Part shown: positions 1 to 11,034 of the stretch, one piece after another | Numbering within the stretch: position 1 is the first letter of the stretch | Layout: the number at the start of each line of letters is the position of its first letter | Notes under the pieces: generated by a model | Told to the model about the DNA's origin: nothing | Database searches by the model: none | The model's input: only the letters and a program-made list of their open reading frames with translations | NCBI GenBank assembly: GCA_009617715.1 | Contig: VTFK01000063.1 | Coordinates: 806,001 to 870,000 of the forward strand | Direction: 5' to 3' | Length of the DNA stretch: 64,000 nt | Source of the DNA: Plectrocnemia conspersa | Taxonomy: Eukaryota; Arthropoda; Insecta; Trichoptera; Polycentropodidae | Made by a program: the position numbers and the translations under genes

Positions 1-530
1 AACATGTGAAGGTCCATCATGCACATTTCGATTGCAAATCAAACATCGAAACGTCTATATGAATAATAAACTTATACACATCATTCGAAAAATGCAATGC
101 GAATGTTTTATCTGCAATCAATGCAATTACTAAATTATCGTTTCCATCTAGGTACAATATATTTATAATATACAACACAACACGTGACTAATTTTCATAC
201 TTGGATCCAATTGGTGGATCCGCACATAAAAAACGACATTCAAACACAACATAGAATATGTCACAATCAATATGTGGGATATTCACATTTGGCAAATGCT
301 TCTAACAGAGCATAACAGACAGTTGGTTTCAATCGATAGAAGGGTTCAACGAAAGAGCGTTCACGAAACGAATCGATTGATTGAATTGATTGTTTCAGTT
401 CGTTTTGTAAACGTCGTGAAAGATGAAGCGAAGTAGGATTTATGCGAAGCAAATGTTGCTAAGTCTTCACATATATGTACGTAACAACATAGATGCCTCT
501 AAATATGTATCAAATGAGTTAAATTCTTAC
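1..530. other. Intron or 3' region of synaptobrevin
   Basis: Starts with the donor GTAAGA of the last visible synaptobrevin exon (530 downward on the minus strand). An acceptor-like TTAG occurs at about 463 followed by a short phase-compatible frame, but the pyrimidine tract is poor and the peptide resembles nothing known, so no exon is called. Nothing else is recognised here. Confidence 0.4.
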
Positions 531-1753
531 CGAACAAAAGGCCCAGGATAACAATGCCAATAACGCCCATGATGATCATCATCTATAAAAATTAAAAAAT
601 ACTTGAATGTAACATTATATAACATTTTTACTAGATTATATAACGCCATATATAATTATATATACAATTGGCATTGATCCAATTATTACATACCTTTAAA
701 TTTTGCAACCAAAATTTATTTTTTAATTTTCCAGCCTGCTGTTCAAACTGTGAAGCACCTTGCTGTAGTGCATCTATCGTTCATAAGAATAATTTAAAAT
801 TAAAGATATGATTTATACATATAATGGTTTAAAATTGTCAAAGACGCAAAGTTACCCAGTTATATTTTTTTAATAAAAAAAATATAACTTACTAGCTCTA
901 TCGTCCAATTCTGACAATTTTTGATCCCTTTCTAGCACCTTTTCGACGTTCGTTTTCATTATATCAACAACCTGTGATGTTATAATTATATTTATAAAAA
1001 TTACATTGCAACTACATCAAAAACTATATAGAAAAGACAGGCCTCATCGACTTGAGCCTGCGTCTGTTGAAGTCTTCGTTGAGCTGCGACTTGCTGAGGA
1101 GTCCTTGGCCCTCCAACAATTTCTCCATCTGCTCCTGTCGTTGCCGACTCCGGAGCTAAGCCTCCTTCGGTAGCCCTGAAATAATATAATTTTATAAATA
1201 TAAAAATAAATAAAAAACATCGTGACCGATAAGCGTTAAAAGCGCATCGCGTGTTTGCTCGCAAAATTTATATGTGAAGTATGAAGGTCTGAATTTATTA
1301 TAAAAAACACTACTAGCTAATTGTAAATTCAGTTAAAAAAAACATATATATATATGTATATGTTTAAATATTGAGCGAGTCGCTTGTAAAAAAAAAGCGT
1401 TAACGTTGAAAGCTCTACGGCTGCGTGCGTGAATACTATACGTAGAGCTTTCAATCGTTAATGGCGTTCACGCTTAATAAATATTATTCAATACAAAAAT
1501 AGCAATAAATAAATATCAAATAAAACAGTTCCTATAATTATCATATGATTATATATGCATATATAGAAAGTCATCTCTCTGAGAGAGCGATCGAATTACG
1601 TCACATTATATATATACATACAATATACATATATATATATATATACAAAATATGACTTATTATTTTTATTTATAAGTGTATAATAAAGCTTTTGTGTATG
1701 TATTTAATTATTAATGATTTTATGTCGTCGGATAATATTTGGGTTACTCACAT
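531..1753 (-). CDS. Syb: Synaptobrevin / VAMP (v-SNARE), 3' end missing
   Basis: Vesicle SNARE that zippers with syntaxin and SNAP-25 to fuse synaptic vesicles; tail-anchored in the vesicle membrane. Coding exons on the minus strand: 1752-1753 (only AT of the start codon), 1043-1175, 893-971, 694-773 and 531-582, giving 115 codons plus one base. The exon phases join without a frame break. Visible pieces are an acidic N-terminus starting MATEGG, then DGEIVGG and [12 protein letters not shown] (residues 17-45), the SNARE helix [17 protein letters not shown] with the zero-layer Arg of [28 protein letters not shown], and the membrane anchor [17 protein letters not shown]. The residues match the animal synaptobrevin family almost one for one. 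The last exon (phase 1, after LLFG) lies beyond position 1 or was not recognised. Oddities: the ATG is split between exons, the intron after QVDE starts with GC, and the codon joined over the 893/773 junction is Asn where fly and vertebrate proteins have Asp. Confidence 0.93.
1400..1461. repeat. Inverted repeat in synaptobrevin intron 1
   Basis: About 20-bp arms (1400-1419 and 1441-1461) pair around a 21-base loop; the arm core reads GAAAGCTCTACG. There is one unpaired base. The short inner arms fit a MITE remnant or a stem-loop. The flanking intron is AT-rich with TA microsatellites (1565-1660). Confidence 0.55.
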
Positions 1754-2005
1754 TTTTGCTCAGGCGACTCTCGTCAGGTACGACGCACTGGGTGTTGTTT
1801 TTTCAATGAAGAAATAAGAGTGTTGGTGTCGTTTGGTGTTTGTTTGGTGAAAGCCTCGTCCGGAAGGCTTTCTTGGTTATTGAATTTGCTATTTCAGCAG
1901 AGGTATCGGGTGCTGAAAAGCTGCCGGACAGAATGGTCGAAGTTTACGGAAAGCGAGCGTACAGTCGGCGCGAAGGGTGTCGCTCGCGAAAGCTGTAGTC
2001 AGAAA
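1752..2005 (-). other. Syb: 5' untranslated exon of synaptobrevin
   Basis: The left boundary is a good donor at 1751 (exon ending AAAAAT, intron GTGAGT). Its last two bases AT join the first base G of the exon starting at 1175 to make ATG GCT ACC, the start of the synaptobrevin frame. The block is much less AT-rich than its flanks and ends near 2005, where the sequence becomes AT-rich again. The upstream boundary and transcription start are estimates. The plus-strand open frame across this block (1739-2011) has no recognisable protein and is probably a shadow. Confidence 0.6.
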
Positions 2006-2617
2006 ATTTAATGTGAAAATATATTTAATATTTAATTAATAATAATAATAACAGAAAAAGTTTAATCTCAAAATTATTGTCAAAGCGAAATTAGAAAAAA
2101 ATATTTCATTGAATTTGTATGTAATTATCAAAATAGGTATTGCATATAGTTAAAATTATTATTTATTTAATAAATATACATTGTCATACAAATTTTTATA
2201 ATAAATTTATATTTAGGTATAAATAGCTCAAGTTAATTTTTGGTGATTCAAAGAATTGGTATGATTGGACTAAATGTGCAAAATCGCAATGAAAATTTGA
2301 TTGTCTTAATTTTAAGGTTAAGATTTAATTGTGTTAATCTGGTGTGAGCTCAACTGCCTATATTATTATTTTTTATTAATTTATTCTGCATAGTTGTTTT
2401 AGTTTGGTTTATAAACCCATCAGTCGTACGTTATATTTCTATATATTTTACATTCAAATATAATAATATATAAAAAATAGTAAAAATAAACATTAAAAAT
2501 AATTATTACTTTCAAGATATATTAATTTAAAAGATATCTAAAAAAGAGTTTAAAATACACGTTAACTAGTATTTTTCGTAAACGACAACTAACTTGGTGA
2601 AATAAGCTAACCAGCGA

Positions 2618-2830
2618 GTTAGACGCGTGGTATAAGTCGCTGACTATTGACCTTAAAGACCTGGACTCAAATCCTATATGGACCTTAATTTTTATATTGT
2701 CTTGAAGATCAGAATTAATCAGTATTATATAATTATAATTTCGATTGAACATCACAGATAAGGTTTACCTAGATTTTTTTAAGCTCACGAATGAATATAT
2801 GTAAATTAAATTAAACTAAATCGTACATAT
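2618..2830 (+). repeat. tRNA-derived SINE, copy 1
   Basis: The head has pol III promoter-like boxes: A-box-like TGGTATAAGTCGC and B-box-like GGACTCAAATCC. The body and tail (about 2690-2830) share runs with three other places: a TTATAATTTCGAT motif, CATCACAGATAAGG, TACCTAGATTTTT and CGAATGAATAT. Copies are at 24890-25020 and 60310-60500 (both inverted) and 57533-57665 (tail only). It is a dead retroposon family member, not a functional tRNA: no cloverleaf or discriminator end can be drawn. Confidence 0.65.
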
Positions 2831-2839
2831 CAATAATTT

Positions 2840-3296
2840 AAAAAAATTTGATAATTATCTTCTTCGGCTTATTATTAATAATTTATTAAAAAAACAAGTT
2901 TATAATTAGCTTATTTATCCTAATTTAACTCATTTTTATGTTTCTTTAATTAAACCAAATTATAATAAATCGATTAATTACAATTAGTTCGGATGGGATT
3001 ATCGTGCAAAATAAGATTATATTTAATAAAAATAAGATTAATATAAAAGCATCTATATTGATACGGTAAATATAATTAGTGAAAATTAAATTAAAAATAA
3101 TTTAGTAAAAAATATATTTTTTCATAAAAATATATAATTTGGTGTTATACAAAAAACGATATTAATATATATTATTTTACTCATAATACCATATAAATTT
3201 TTATTTATATAATATATTTAGAATATGACAAGTTATTTAGAATAAAATGATAATTTAATGTAATTTTTTTTTAAGCAATATAATAACTTATTATAT
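2840..3296. other. AT-rich spacer
   Basis: Very AT-rich, with no open frame, repeat boundary or RNA motif that I can support. Confidence 0.5.
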
Positions 3297-3545
3297 AGTG
3301 TCGAGAGCTTTTTCGGATATCGCTTGCGCTGGCTGTACTATCGGCAGTGTTAGAGCATTGCGCAAGCGTCAGTGTCTGCGGAGGCCGAGTGGGGATCAAT
3401 ACAGGGCGGAATCCTCAACCCCTTCAAACCACCCCAACCCACACACACTGCTGACGTTCAGCCGCGAAATGTCAAAACCCTACCCCAATGCAATGGCAAC
3501 ACTGACTCACCAAATAGTTTGCGGGAAATACGAATGAGACAGTAT
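3297..3545. other. GC-richer single-copy block
   Basis: An abrupt block of near-balanced base composition in AT-rich surroundings, 1.3 kb upstream of the synaptobrevin 5' exon. Two overlapping plus-strand frames (79 and 64 codons) cross it, but neither resembles a known protein and both end at its border. It contains CpG-bearing words (TTGCGCAAGCG, CCGCGAAATG) and, read on the minus strand, an initiator-like GTGAGTCAGT. An alternative promoter or enhancer is the most economical guess. Confidence 0.3.
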
Positions 3546-3549
3546 ATGA

Positions 3550-4395
3550 GTAAATTTTCCCATTAGAATTTGCGATTATAATATATATTTATATTGATAT
3601 CATTTCAAGAACAAAAAAGCATCCCTCTGTGGGAATGTAGTATAAAAACAGATAAATTTATTTTTTTAAATTATCGGACGAGAAGTAAAAAATTTTAAAT
3701 ACGGTCTTGCCGCCATTGCGACCTTCAATGTGTAACATGATAATATAAATTTGTAAATAATCAATATGTAAATTGTAAGTCTTACAACTGTGTCAACACA
3801 ATCAACATCTGCTAATTAATTGATGAGATACTATTAAACCTAATTGTTTATTATATATTGGATCAAATGCGATAAGACTCAATGAAGTTTTTGATGATAA
3901 TTAAAATAATAATTAAGTTCTAGTTCAAGCAAGACAAAATGACATCACGAAAATTAATTGTAAATAATTTTAAAACCATACAACTGGTTTCAAGATAAAT
4001 AATAACAAATATTAACAGTTTTTTTATTATACTAATCTTATTCCTATTATATTGCACGATAATGCATTCCTAACTAATTTTTATTAAATATATTTTTTTT
4101 TATTTACTACAATTAAACAATTTCTTTATATAAAAATAAAAATATTAATTATATTTACATCAACATGAATAAAGCTTTACATTGGGATTTATATCGCAGC
4201 TATTATTACAAATATTTTGCATAAAAACGCATTAATCCAAATTTGGAAAACAAATAAGAAAAAAAGATTTCAGAATGATATCTACCTTTCATAACAGCCG
4301 GATTGATAGTCACGGGAAAAAACCAGAACTACCGACCTTAAAATATATGAACCTCAATATATAATGGACTGTAATAAATAAATAACAAACCGATC
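3550..4395. other. AT-rich spacer
   Basis: No gene, repeat end or motif recognised. Confidence 0.45.
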
Positions 4396-4399
4396 ACTA

Positions 4400-5670
4400 C
4401 CTAGTTACATAATATTTTGAAAAACAAAAGAATAAACAAACTGATTTTCATTTATTTCAATGCGCATTGTTTTATTTTTTCAGTGTTAATTAAAATTTAA
4501 ATCGTAACAGTTAAATTAAAGTCAAAGATTTTCTTTTGAGTAAGGCTCAAGGATGGATGCAGAATTCAGTGGAATCTATTGATTCGGAAGACATTTCACT
4601 AGTTTTTTGACGTGCCCGTGCTATCGATCCATCAGAAAGGCTGATAAGCTGAAACCATCAGCCAATAAAAATAAAAAGTGAGACGAAATATGTGATAAAA
4701 AATGTCGTGTTTGTTCTGCACATGGAATAAGGAAAGATACAGCATACATGTGCGGAAGTTGTGTAATTCCACTTCATATTGACGAATGTTTTTATATATA
4801 TCATAAAATATTAAAATAGATAAAAAAAGTGTAAATAATGAAAATAAATAGTGATATTGTGAGGCTTATAAATAAATGTGTTTGTGATAGTTGTAAGCAG
4901 AAAAAGGACGCCGAGAAATTTGGTGAGTGCAAATTATATTATAATTTAAACGGATATTTTTTATAAACTGTTTATACAAAAAATTATAGAAGCATTTAAA
5001 CATACATATTATTAAATTATAAATAACTGCTTTGCAACCATTGCAACTATTTTAAATTTACACAAAATATTAGGAATGAAAAATACATATTTATTCATTT
5101 ATGATTTTATTCCTCAGGGATTCTTTTAAATTCAATAATATTATTATTTTGCAAAAAACTAATACGGTGATAATTTATTCGAATTGTAGCTCTTTTCCCA
5201 TGGTTTCTTGATATGTGAATCATTGCAGTTTTTTAAATAGTGAGGTAATTTCAAAATAACAAACACATGTAAAAATGTTCGAATGTTAATTTAATGGTAT
5301 ATTTTGGAAGTTCTTTGATTACTGTATTATCTAATTTTTCTATATATTGTAACGTTTTTACTTATAAATTTTGCAATAATAGACAGAATTACAGGTTGAA
5401 AATCTTTGTTAATTGATGTACTATGGATGTTTTGATTTCTTTTGATTGGATTAATTTTATATTTACCTAGCCAGACAATTTTGATCCTGAAATATATTTC
5501 TTTTCAAGGAGTGTTACATAAAATATTATTTTTATATTAAATTAATAATTATGGTTTATACATTTCATTAAAAAAATCACGTTGCCTCAAAAAGGCGACG
5601 AGTCATTACTTCACAACGCAATGGGATAAGACGAATTTTTATAAAAATTTGAAGCAAAATATTTATTTTT
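4400..5670 (+). repeat. Interspersed repeat with piggyBac transposase tail, copy 1
   Basis: Matches 29585-31020 in the same orientation over its whole length at moderate identity. At 4690-4819 it encodes the cysteine-rich C-terminal domain typical of piggyBac (DDE_Tnp_1_7) transposases: CRVCSAHGIRKDTAYMCGSC, then PLHIDECF and YH, then a stop. The preceding residues are frame-shifted. The catalytic Asp domain is absent. About 800 bp of non-coding sequence follows that is shared by both copies, including a donor-like TTTGGTGAGT at about 4919-4928. No terminal TTAA-flanked repeat was found, so element ends are uncertain. Confidence 0.6.
4690..4819 (+). pseudogene. piggyBac transposase C-terminal zinc-finger remnant
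   Basis: The frame reads a Cys-x2-Cys, Cys-x2-Cys, His-x4-Cys, Tyr-His series (CRVC, CGSC, LHIDEC, YH) and ends at a TAG. This series is the family's DNA-binding tail, which recognises the element's ends. The upstream portion corresponding to the linker is interrupted by stops and frameshifts, and the DDD nuclease core is missing, so the fragment cannot transpose. Confidence 0.65.
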
Positions 5671-5679
5671 ATGTAAAAA

Positions 5680-6045
5680 TTTGCAAAATTGTTGCAACTT
5701 TGACGCAGTTAATTTTCATATATTTTAGAAAAAAAAAGTATTAATTTGGAACACAATTAGTTAATAACATATGTTATATAATTTACATAAAATAATACTG
5801 TGAAGTATTCTCATACTTCCTCAGGGTAGTTTTTTGCTGGGATCCCCTAGCAGAAATAAATCACTCCGTAGTATAAAAATGCAATCAGTGTATTCAACTC
5901 AATACCTCTTATTTTATATTTAATTTAGAAAACTATTAGTGATTTAAACATGTTATTAATCGTGTGAACTTGACAATGCTATATAATTTAAATTATATAA
6001 ATAAAATACTAGAATAGTTTTTTTAATGTTTAACTCATCAGATTT
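5680..6045. other. AT-rich spacer
   Basis: Nothing supportable seen. Confidence 0.4.
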
Positions 6046-6049
6046 TCCT

Positions 6050-6310
6050 CTTATTCGATGCGTTCACCTCGTCTTTTATCAATATTTTCATCGATTAGCC
6101 CTGTTTGTGGTCGCGACACGCCGTTTTTCGAGAGAGATGCATCGCGCTGCGTTAATTAACTCCCAGACTCCCAATCCCGCATGCGAATCCCATCCCCAGC
6201 ATCCCATAGATCGGCTCACGGGATCAAATGAATACGGAGCCTTCGTAATTACATAGATCACGGCAGATTGTACGATGTGGCCTGTAATCCGAGACAATTA
6301 CACACTGGTA
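6050..6310. other. GC-richer single-copy block
   Basis: Non-repetitive, with balanced composition and words such as GGTCGCGACACGCCG and CCCATAGATCGGCTCACGGG. Frames of 60-76 codons on both strands overlap one another and lack family resemblance, which argues against coding. Possible regulatory element. Confidence 0.3.
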
Positions 6311-7029
6311 TGTTTCGACATCGGAATACCATACTATATTGTACTGGGTATTATACATATGGACATTGGAAATAAAATAAGCACTAAGTGGCAAAAAATC
6401 GGTGAAGTTATACATGTTTTTAAAATAGTAACAACATAATAATATGACTAAATCTTTTACTATTTAATAATGAATGATAAGTATTCAGTCGGTAATCTTG
6501 TTAATTGATTATTGTTTTACATTCAAAAATAATTTTCTAAAAAATACTCAAGATCAAGTCAACCACTTGTTTTATGATTAGTTTATCGTAGTTGATGCTT
6601 AACAGGTCGCATCATTAGATTTCCTATCGAGCTCGTCGGTTTACCGTTACATTATAATTAGAATCCACTACTATTTGCCTCTCAGCCATACACCGTGGTG
6701 GTGTTACCCTGCGCTTTTAAAGAAATATTCACCATTTTATTTTTATTATATAATAATGCTCTTTTCTTATAATAAATACAAATATTTTTTTGCTTTTGAA
6801 AACAACAATAGTAGGAACACAATAATGTCTATAATAATTATATTTATTTAAAAAATCTTTGAAATTCTGCGCAAAATTAAAAAAAATAAGATACATAAGT
6901 AGCAAAATTATGGAATTAAGTTAGTGATATTGTAGGTTAATCAAATTTATTCATTTAACAATCCAGAATTGATGCCGATCCCCTAGAAATATAAGTGGGA
7001 GGGGTGTCGCACGTAACAAAGAAAGAGAT

Positions 7030-7780
7030 ATAGCATGCTATTTCGTGTAACTGTACTTCGTCCAGACGACATGGGAATCTTATGAAGCTAACAGATCAAT
7101 GTGCAATTCTAGCGTATCAAGGAGCCAGATAGCGGCAGCTATATGCAAGTCAGCTAGTCTGGACTTCCTTGCTCTAATGGACGATTATAATTCTTGAAGA
7201 CGTCCCGGAGCACAAAATAAAATAGTTTAATTATCGACAGCATTATTCAATAAATAAAAAATGCTTACCGACACAAAACTTTCTGCGAGAACTCAGTGAA
7301 TCGTATCCCAACATTCCTAAAAGAAAGGCACTGGGATCAAGACAAAATAATTGTATCTAAGGGTGTTTCAAATAACTTTTCTGAATTTTTCGAATAATAT
7401 GGAGAATGTAGTTAATCGATGATTTAAAATTATAGATCTTGATTAAAAATGCGTTTAGTAGAATATTAGAATATTTATCGCAGACGTAGTTTATGAGTAG
7501 ATAGAACTCCACTTGATCTCAAAAATGATTCAGAGATCTTTAGTCAAAATATTTTCACGGCAAACGGGTTAAAGAACACAGTCACTAAAGGGCGGACGAC
7601 AGAGAGTTTGTGGCAGTTCAAATGCATTTAAATAATTTTAAATCATTTGTATACAGAAAAAAACTTATTTATGCTATTAATAAATAACGTGAAGAGCAGA
7701 GGCCCAAGAAGGGATGAAATACTCTTAATCGAGTTGAATCATCCGAGCATCCGAAGCACATTATTTTTTTTAAATTTAAT
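7030..7780 (-). mobile_element. Non-LTR retrotransposon relic (3' half of ORF2)
   Basis: Read on the minus strand, about 7760-7690 gives the reverse-transcriptase region LLGPLLFTLFINSI, next to the catalytic YADD box in intact elements. The stretch 7560-7030 corresponds to the C-terminal tail of ORF2 (for example residues around LADLHIAAAIWLLDTL in broken frames). Stops and frameshifts are frequent. The tail is shared with 27770-28310, where it is easier to read. It is inactive. Confidence 0.55.
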
Positions 7781-7789
7781 AATTTATAA

Positions 7790-8925
7790 AGCCTACATCT
7801 ATTAAAAAATACATTTGGCACTTAGATACCATTTTATTTCCAGTATCTATACTATCCATAATACCAGTTCGATTTTTACAAGCGCATCATAACATCATCT
7901 ACATGTCGAATCACGCACGTACCATTTCGAAATTATCATTTTTTCTATCATCATCCACGAGATAATTATCAAGAAACTGCCGAAAGAGTAATGATACGTG
8001 AACCGTAATTATAACATTTAAATTTGTATCGAATATGCGCTCGGCGTGATTCCATCTGGCCTAATGTTAATGTATGATATCGAATTTTATTAATTTATTA
8101 TTTCATAATTCGCCACAATGTATGTAATTTTGGCATATAAACGTTCTGGTGAGTACGTGAAATCACCACAATTCGTATCATTTTTTTCTCTCTTTTAAAT
8201 TATTATTAATAAGAGCATACGAAAGTGCAACATAAAAGTGATTTATTTTACATACACCATGTGTATATTGTCTATTATACATCCTCATTAATAACAAATC
8301 TGAATTACAGTTCGTAAAACAAGAGCAAGACCGGTTAATAAATTGTTGAATAATACCACGAGGTAAAAAAAATCGCATCGTTAATACGTGAAAATGATTT
8401 ATAATGTAATTTGTAGCAATTTAGGTATGATTATCGAAACGAGAGCAAATTTGACACGTTTCATAGGATTATTTTTTTTGTAATATATAATCATATTTTT
8501 AGGATTGATAACGATATATTTTTCATACGTCCGATTAATTACGGTATTGATACGATCAATCATTATCAAGCATGGGAACATTGCGATATTTGGACGCTTT
8601 CACCTCACAAGACGAAGAATGATAATATATCTTATAGTCTATTCATGATCATTAGGATAAGAAGGAGAAAGAGTATAAAATACCGTATCTTTAGTAACTC
8701 ATATACACTTTACATATTGAAGGATACGGTCCAAATATTAACTTACTTTTAAATAATTACATTTTTTTCTCACAAAGATATAATAACTTATTTATAAATA
8801 TATATTTAACTTCATTAGTTTGTTTGGTGAAAAGTTCCACATTTTAGATATTTTTGATTCATGATAAAAATTAATCGGTGAAAAGTATAAAATTTGTAAT
8901 TACAAAAACTTTATTAATATCATTA
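7790..8925. other. Spacer without recognised features
   Basis: AT-rich with a few less AT-rich patches (8030-8060, 8130-8180). Short minus-strand frames at 8178-8378 and 8399-8581 have no recognisable products. Confidence 0.4.
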
Positions 8926-8934
8926 TTAAACATT

Positions 8935-9480
8935 AATGAACCCTGAGGAATTCCCAAAGTGACAATGTATTTAGACGAATTGTCTTGCTTTTATTAAACA
9001 TATAGATGACAAACTGAAAAATAAATTGAATGTGAAAACGCAAGCCTTTTAATCTCTTGAGAATTAAGGCATGATAAATTTAATCAAAAGCTTTTTCAAA
9101 AGCAGTATAGATGCCATCTAAATGATTTCTTAAATTGAGATTTTTTTATCACAAAATTTCAAAAACTACTGTTACTTAAGCAAGTATAATTTTATATGGT
9201 TTGAAGCATACTTTTGAAGTATGATTTGGAGTAACATTAGCTATTTCTGATAAAATCAACACAGGGCTATAATTCTCTATCATAGATTGCTTTATTTTTT
9301 ATGTACGAGTATCACTTTTATAGTTTTCGATGTATCAATAAAATATTTGTTTTCAACGATGTGTTGGAAACAAATATTGTGCGATAAGGTCCTGTATTTT
9401 TTAGCATATCTGGAATCAAATTGAAACCTGCTGATTTTTTGTTTTTATTTTTTTAAACCATATATTGTAAAACTATCGAT
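8935..9480 (-). mobile_element. Non-LTR reverse-transcriptase relic
   Basis: The minus strand encodes DGIYTAFEKAFD (the first catalytic-Asp region, usually D-F-x-K-A-F-D), then HALILKRLKGL, then MFNKSKTIRLNT and GIPQGSLM (the conserved x-PQGS-x-L turn before YADD). Upstream lies ENYSPVLILSEIA, matching the NYRPISLLS box. Stop codons (for instance right after AFEKAFD) and frame changes make it dead. The order of motifs is normal. Confidence 0.65.
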
Positions 9481-9589
9481 TCATATTTTCAAGTCGTTGT
9501 TATCTAAATTTGCACTCGTCGAAGTTGTATCGAGAACCGTTAGAAAATAATTTTAAATTCCATTCGCAATCTTCCTTCACAATAGCATG

Positions 9590-9715
9590 CATAAAAGGCT
9601 TACAACCACCTGCGCCAATAATCACAATTTAGATCTCACCACAACGCCCACTTAAACAACGAAAAGAGAAATCTCCCACATTACATAATTATTAACCTAT
9701 TTCCAAAATTCGCCT
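9590..9715. repeat. Unclassified 110-125 bp repeat, copy 1
   Basis: Shares AACCACCTGCGCC, then CACAACGCCCACTTAAA, ACGAAAAGAGAAATCTCC and a TAACCTATTT tail with 12355-12465, in direct orientation. Probably the 3' end of a retroposon; no coding seen. Confidence 0.6.
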
Positions 9716-9849
9716 GTCAAGTGTTAATAATAGAAAATATTGCACGAACCATAAAATAGCACATTCCATACAAAGACGTTAACCACCTGCTATTACATTG
9801 ATCTGTTTAATGTCAGCTACGAGAAACTGGTCCAAATCGTATCACTTCA

Positions 9850-9990
9850 TTTTGATATTTATAATATTTTTTTGTGTATAATTTTTTTTTTTTGTGTATT
9901 TTTTAATTATTATTATTTCTTATTTAATTTTAATTTTAATTTTAATTATTATTATTTATTATATTATTATTTAATACAATTATTTTTTTA
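9850..9990. repeat. Simple-sequence tract (TTTTAA / TTA)n
   Basis: Low-complexity run of AATTTT and ATT units, including four successive TAATTTTAATTTT-like steps. Confidence 0.7.
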
Positions 9991-10049
9991 TAGTGGTGCA
10001 TTGGGGTAAATTGTTAAGTTACGATGGTCTTAATTAAATTTAAATAAAT

Positions 10050-10960
10050 CACGTCGGTATCACCACTTTTGAGTTTCCGACCAGAAATTATGTGACTTTG
10101 CTGCTATCTAGCGTTCATATTAGAACTTTTTATAACAATATTACAACCAAATTTTGACCAATAAGAGAGCGCAAAAAAAACAATTATTCCTTCTCAGAAG
10201 TGAAAAAACCACGGCAAAAGCAATAAAATCGTGTCGGCGCGGTCACAGTGAGAATGCTCGGTAACGAGCGTTCCCACTGCGCCGACACGATTTTATTGCT
10301 TTTGACGTGAATTTCTGACTTCTGAGAAGGGGTAATTGTTTTTGCGCCCTCCTATTGAACAAAATTCGATTTGAATATACTTTAATCAAAAGTCGGTAGT
10401 TTTATTGGTAAAGGTAGCTATAACATTTTTTAAGTATAGTGTAAAATCCAAGTGCAGACTAACTATGGTGCAATATGCGAGATGTGGCGTCTGTCTGTAC
10501 TTCTGTTTCCGCGTATTGTCCTCTGAGAGATTAATTGGCTTAATTTGTATTTTGGACTTGACTTTATCAATAATTAGTTTTAGAACTTTCATTAGATTAA
10601 GTTTGAGTTTGAACAGCATAGGCACGTTTCGCAACTGGCAACTTTAATTTCATATACATTTTAAGGTCGCATATAATTTCACTAGCGCCTATCAGATAAA
10701 TTATATTTTCGCTACTATAAATATATATCTACTGGTGGAAATGTATTTGGACTTAACTAGATAAAAATATAACTAGACTTAAAAATACATAGTAACTGTA
10801 AACACATGTAAATAAATAATGATAAATATGTAAATGTAAATTTTCTGAAATCATATAAATGTGCTAGAACCTGCCAGATAAATTTTATTTTCACTACAAA
10901 AATATATATTTACTAGTGAAAATGTATTTTGAAATGATTTAACTGAAATGAGATATTTTA
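10050..10960. repeat. Composite repeat with a long hairpin
   Basis: Centre: an almost perfect inverted repeat with arms about 10150-10260 and 10265-10368 around a 4-base loop; the arms contain AGCAATAAAATCGTGTCGGC. Right part: CACTAGCGCCTATCAGATAA and AAATATATATTTACTAGTGA motifs, which recur inverted at 18080-18960 and directly at about 31170-31480. Looks like a MITE family or a foldback element. Two overlapping opposite-strand frames of about 80 codons (10386-10647) are part of the repeat and not genes. Confidence 0.6.
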
Positions 10961-11034
10961 AAAAATATTTACCGGATGGATTCGAAACTGTTCTTTTAGA
11001 TATTTTTTTTGTATAACCCGAGAATTTTCTTTTA

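Noticed and set aside
267..452. Possible last exon of synaptobrevin
   Set aside because: An acceptor-like TTAG and compatible phase exist, but the peptide does not resemble known synaptobrevin C-termini and the splice context is poor.
4400..5670. Tandem or CRISPR-like array
   Set aside because: The recurrence is between two distant insertions, not a spaced array; no regular repeat-spacer structure exists anywhere in the window.
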